Below are positions 62,368 through 64,000 of a DNA stretch of 64,000 nt, one piece after another. The first letter of the stretch is position 1. Every line of letters begins with the position of its first letter. Position numbers and translations under genes: made by a program. A model generated the notes under the pieces. That model saw nothing but the letters and a program-made list of their open reading frames with translations. It was not told the origin of the DNA and did not search any database. The stretch covers positions 1-64,000 of the forward strand of contig CAMFJL010000002.1 of NCBI GenBank assembly GCA_945957175.1, written 5' to 3'. This DNA is from an uncultured Legionellales bacterium (GTDB taxonomy: Bacteria > Pseudomonadota > Gammaproteobacteria > UBA1113).

Positions 62368-64000
62368 GTGTCTACTCACAGCGCAGATATGATCCGCAAT
62401 ATTGCTATTATTGCCCATGTTGACCATGGTAAAACAACACTGGTTGACAAATTATTACAACAATCCGGCACCTTACCCACGCGCGGCGAAGCCGTTGAGC
62501 GCGTCATGGATTCTAATGATTTAGAACGTGAACGCGGTATCACGATTTTAGCTAAAAATACGGCGATTGAGTGGCAAGGTTATCGCATTAATATCGTAGA
62601 TACACCAGGACACGCAGATTTTGGTGGTGAAGTTGAACGCATTTTATCGATGGTTGATTCGGTATTACTGCTCGTTGATGCTGTTGATGGTCCCATGCCA
62701 CAAACACGTTTTGTGACAATGAAAGCATTTGCCCAGGGTTTAAATCCTATTTTAGTGGTCAATAAGGTTGACAGACCAGGCGCTAGACCTGATTGGGTCA
62801 TTGATCAAGTATTTGATTTATTTGATAGTCTTGGTGCAAATGAAACTCAGCTTGATTTTCCTATTATTTACGCTAGTGCGTTAAATGGCTATGCCAAGCA
62901 TCGCCTTGATGAGACCACCGACAATCTTAACGCCTTGTTTGAAACCATTATTCAATGCGTAAAACCGCCTAAAGTCGATAGGGATGGTCCGCTGCAAATG
63001 CAGATTTCTTCCTTGGACTATTCCACTTATGTAGGTGCTATCGGTATTGGTCGTATTACCCGTGGCAACATTAAAACTAATCAACAAGTGAGTATTTTGG
63101 CGGCCGATGGTACGAAACGTAATGGTAAAATTCTACAGGTTTTATCTTATCATGGTTTAGAACGTCAAGAAGTTCCACTGGCTGAAGCTGGCGATATCGT
63201 TGCTATTACAGGTATTGATAAGCTTAATATCTCAGATACTATCTGTGACCCAAATCAAGCTGAAGCAATGCCACCGTTAAGCGTTGATGAACCCACAGTT
63301 AGTATGACTTTCCAAGTGAATAACTCGCCACTTGCCGGACGTGAAGGCAAATTTGTTACTTCACGACAAATTCGTGAACGTTTACAGCGTGAACTTATTC
63401 ATAATGTTGCGCTGCGTGTTGATGACACAGGCGATCCTGATAAATTTAAAGTCTCGGGCCGTGGCGAATTACATTTATCCATTTTAATTGAAAATATGCG
63501 CCGTGAGGGCTATGAATTGGGAGTCTCCCGACCTGAAGTTATCATTCGTGAGATTGACGGGGTGGCCTGTGAGCCTTATGAATCATTGATTTTAGATATC
63601 GAAGAGACCCATCAAGGTACCTTAATGGAAAAGTTGGGTAGCCGTAAAGCAGAGTTACTCGATATGGTTCCTGATGGTAAAGGTCGCGTACGTTTAGAAT
63701 ATACGATCCCCACACGTGCGTTAATCGGCTTTCACACAGAGTTTTTAACATCGACCTCCGGTACAGGCATTATGCACCACGTATTTTTAAAATACGCGCC
63801 ATTAAATCCTGGCAAAGTCGGTGGGCGTAACAATGGCGTACTGATTGCGAATGGCCCTGGCGTTGCCGTTGCCTTTGCGCTATGGAATCTACAAGAACGC
63901 GGACGCATGTTAGTTAGCCCACAAACAGAGCTCTATGAAGGGATGATAGTCGGCATTCATTCACGCGATAATGATCTCGTTGTTAATGCGAGCAAAACCA
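62368..64000 (+). CDS. typA: Ribosome-associated GTPase TypA/BipA (3' end outside window)
   Basis: A translational GTPase needed for ribosome assembly and stress growth. 544 codons are seen of about 605 expected. I chose the GTG at 62368, which has a GAGG site; an ATG seven codons in (62389) is the alternative. Motifs are G1 [11 protein letters not shown]3 [12 protein letters not shown]4 [12 protein letters not shown] and the effector RERGITI. The BipA-specific C-terminal region includes [20 protein letters not shown] and [18 protein letters not shown]. It is 49 bp downstream of tamB. Confidence 0.97.
   Translation, partial: MSTHSADMIRNIAIIAHVDHGKTTLVDKLLQQSGTLPTRGEAVERVMDSNDLERERGITILAKNTAIEWQGYRINIVDTPGHADFGGEVERILSMVDSVLLLVDAVDGPMPQTRFVTMKAFAQGLNPILVVNKVDRPGARPDWVIDQVFDLFDSLGANETQLDFPIIYASALNGYAKHRLDETTDNLNALFETIIQCVKPPKVDRDGPLQMQISSLDYSTYVGAIGIGRITRGNIKTNQQVSILAADGTKRNGKILQVLSYHGLERQEVPLAEAGDIVAITGIDKLNISDTICDPNQAEAMPPLSVDEPTVSMTFQVNNSPLAGREGKFVTSRQIRERLQRELIHNVALRVDDTGDPDKFKVSGRGELHLSILIENMRREGYELGVSRPEVIIREIDGVACEPYESLILDIEETHQGTLMEKLGSRKAELLDMVPDGKGRVRLEYTIPTRALIGFHTEFLTSTSGTGIMHHVFLKYAPLNPGKVGGRNNGVLIANGPGVAVAFALWNLQERGRMLVSPQTELYEGMIVGIHSRDNDLVVNASKT

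Overview
The window reads as a chromosome segment of a host-associated gammaproteobacterium, most plausibly of the Legionellales (Legionella/Coxiella/Diplorickettsia/Berkiella breadth). The core genes are gammaproteobacterial in kind and order: rpmF-plsX-fabHDG beside rluC and rne, gmk-rpoZ-spoT-ridA, suhB-trmJ-iscS, rpmB-rpmG, tamA-tamB. They are interspersed with large eukaryotic-like proteins of the sort such bacteria secrete into host cells. Taxonomy is inferred from gene content only; no 16S gene lies in the window.

Layout. 1-5.3 kb (minus): an ABC ATPase cut by the window edge, an MscK-type mechanosensitive channel and an AmpG-like permease, overlapping end to end. 5.4-6.2 kb: a Mip/FkpA-type prolyl isomerase; then sdaA on plus. 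7.9-12 kb (minus): rpmF-plsX-fabH-fabD-fabG without acpP or fabF. 12-18.7 kb (plus): rluC, a 756-aa OTU-type cysteine protease (candidate deubiquitinase effector), a long non-coding leader, and rne. 18.7-24.8 kb: leucine/isovalerate catabolism genes (liuC, liuD, liuE), a secreted Ala/Pro-rich protein and a DEAD-box helicase. 24.8-25.7 kb: an orphan receiver-Hpt phosphorelay protein. 25.8-29.8 kb: the polyamine importer potABCD. 29.8-34.8 kb (minus): suhB-trmJ-iscS-iscA-like-TPR/glycosyltransferase, without iscU or iscR. 34.9-36.5 kb: a decayed IS5-family element next to an ankyrin-repeat gene. 36.8-44 kb (minus): a dehydrogenase, lolB, yheT, ridA, spoT, rpoZ, gmk, rph. 44.3-47.2 kb (minus): a 943-aa ankyrin/poly-Ser repeat protein. 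47.6 kb: tRNA-Thr(TGT). 47.9-55.2 kb: a POT peptide transporter, an unknown 443-aa protein, a methyltransferase, an unknown protein paired with a CheY-like receiver, and a 651-aa protein resembling ShET2/OspD-type cysteine proteases. 55.3-64 kb: an AhpD-like protein, rpmG, rpmB, gltX, tamA, tamB and typA/bipA (cut by the right edge).

Two themes stand out. First, four candidate effector genes (OTU protease, two ankyrin proteins, ShET2-like protease) sit singly among housekeeping genes; two carry in-frame tandem DNA repeats, which points to recent internal expansion. Second, small MITE-like repeats (about 165-190 bp when complete, with ends built on GTATAYACCC and CTTCAAAATGC) recur through the window, often directly against stop codons. 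One copy lies between potC and potD and appears to supply the potD start codon and the positively charged start of its signal peptide.
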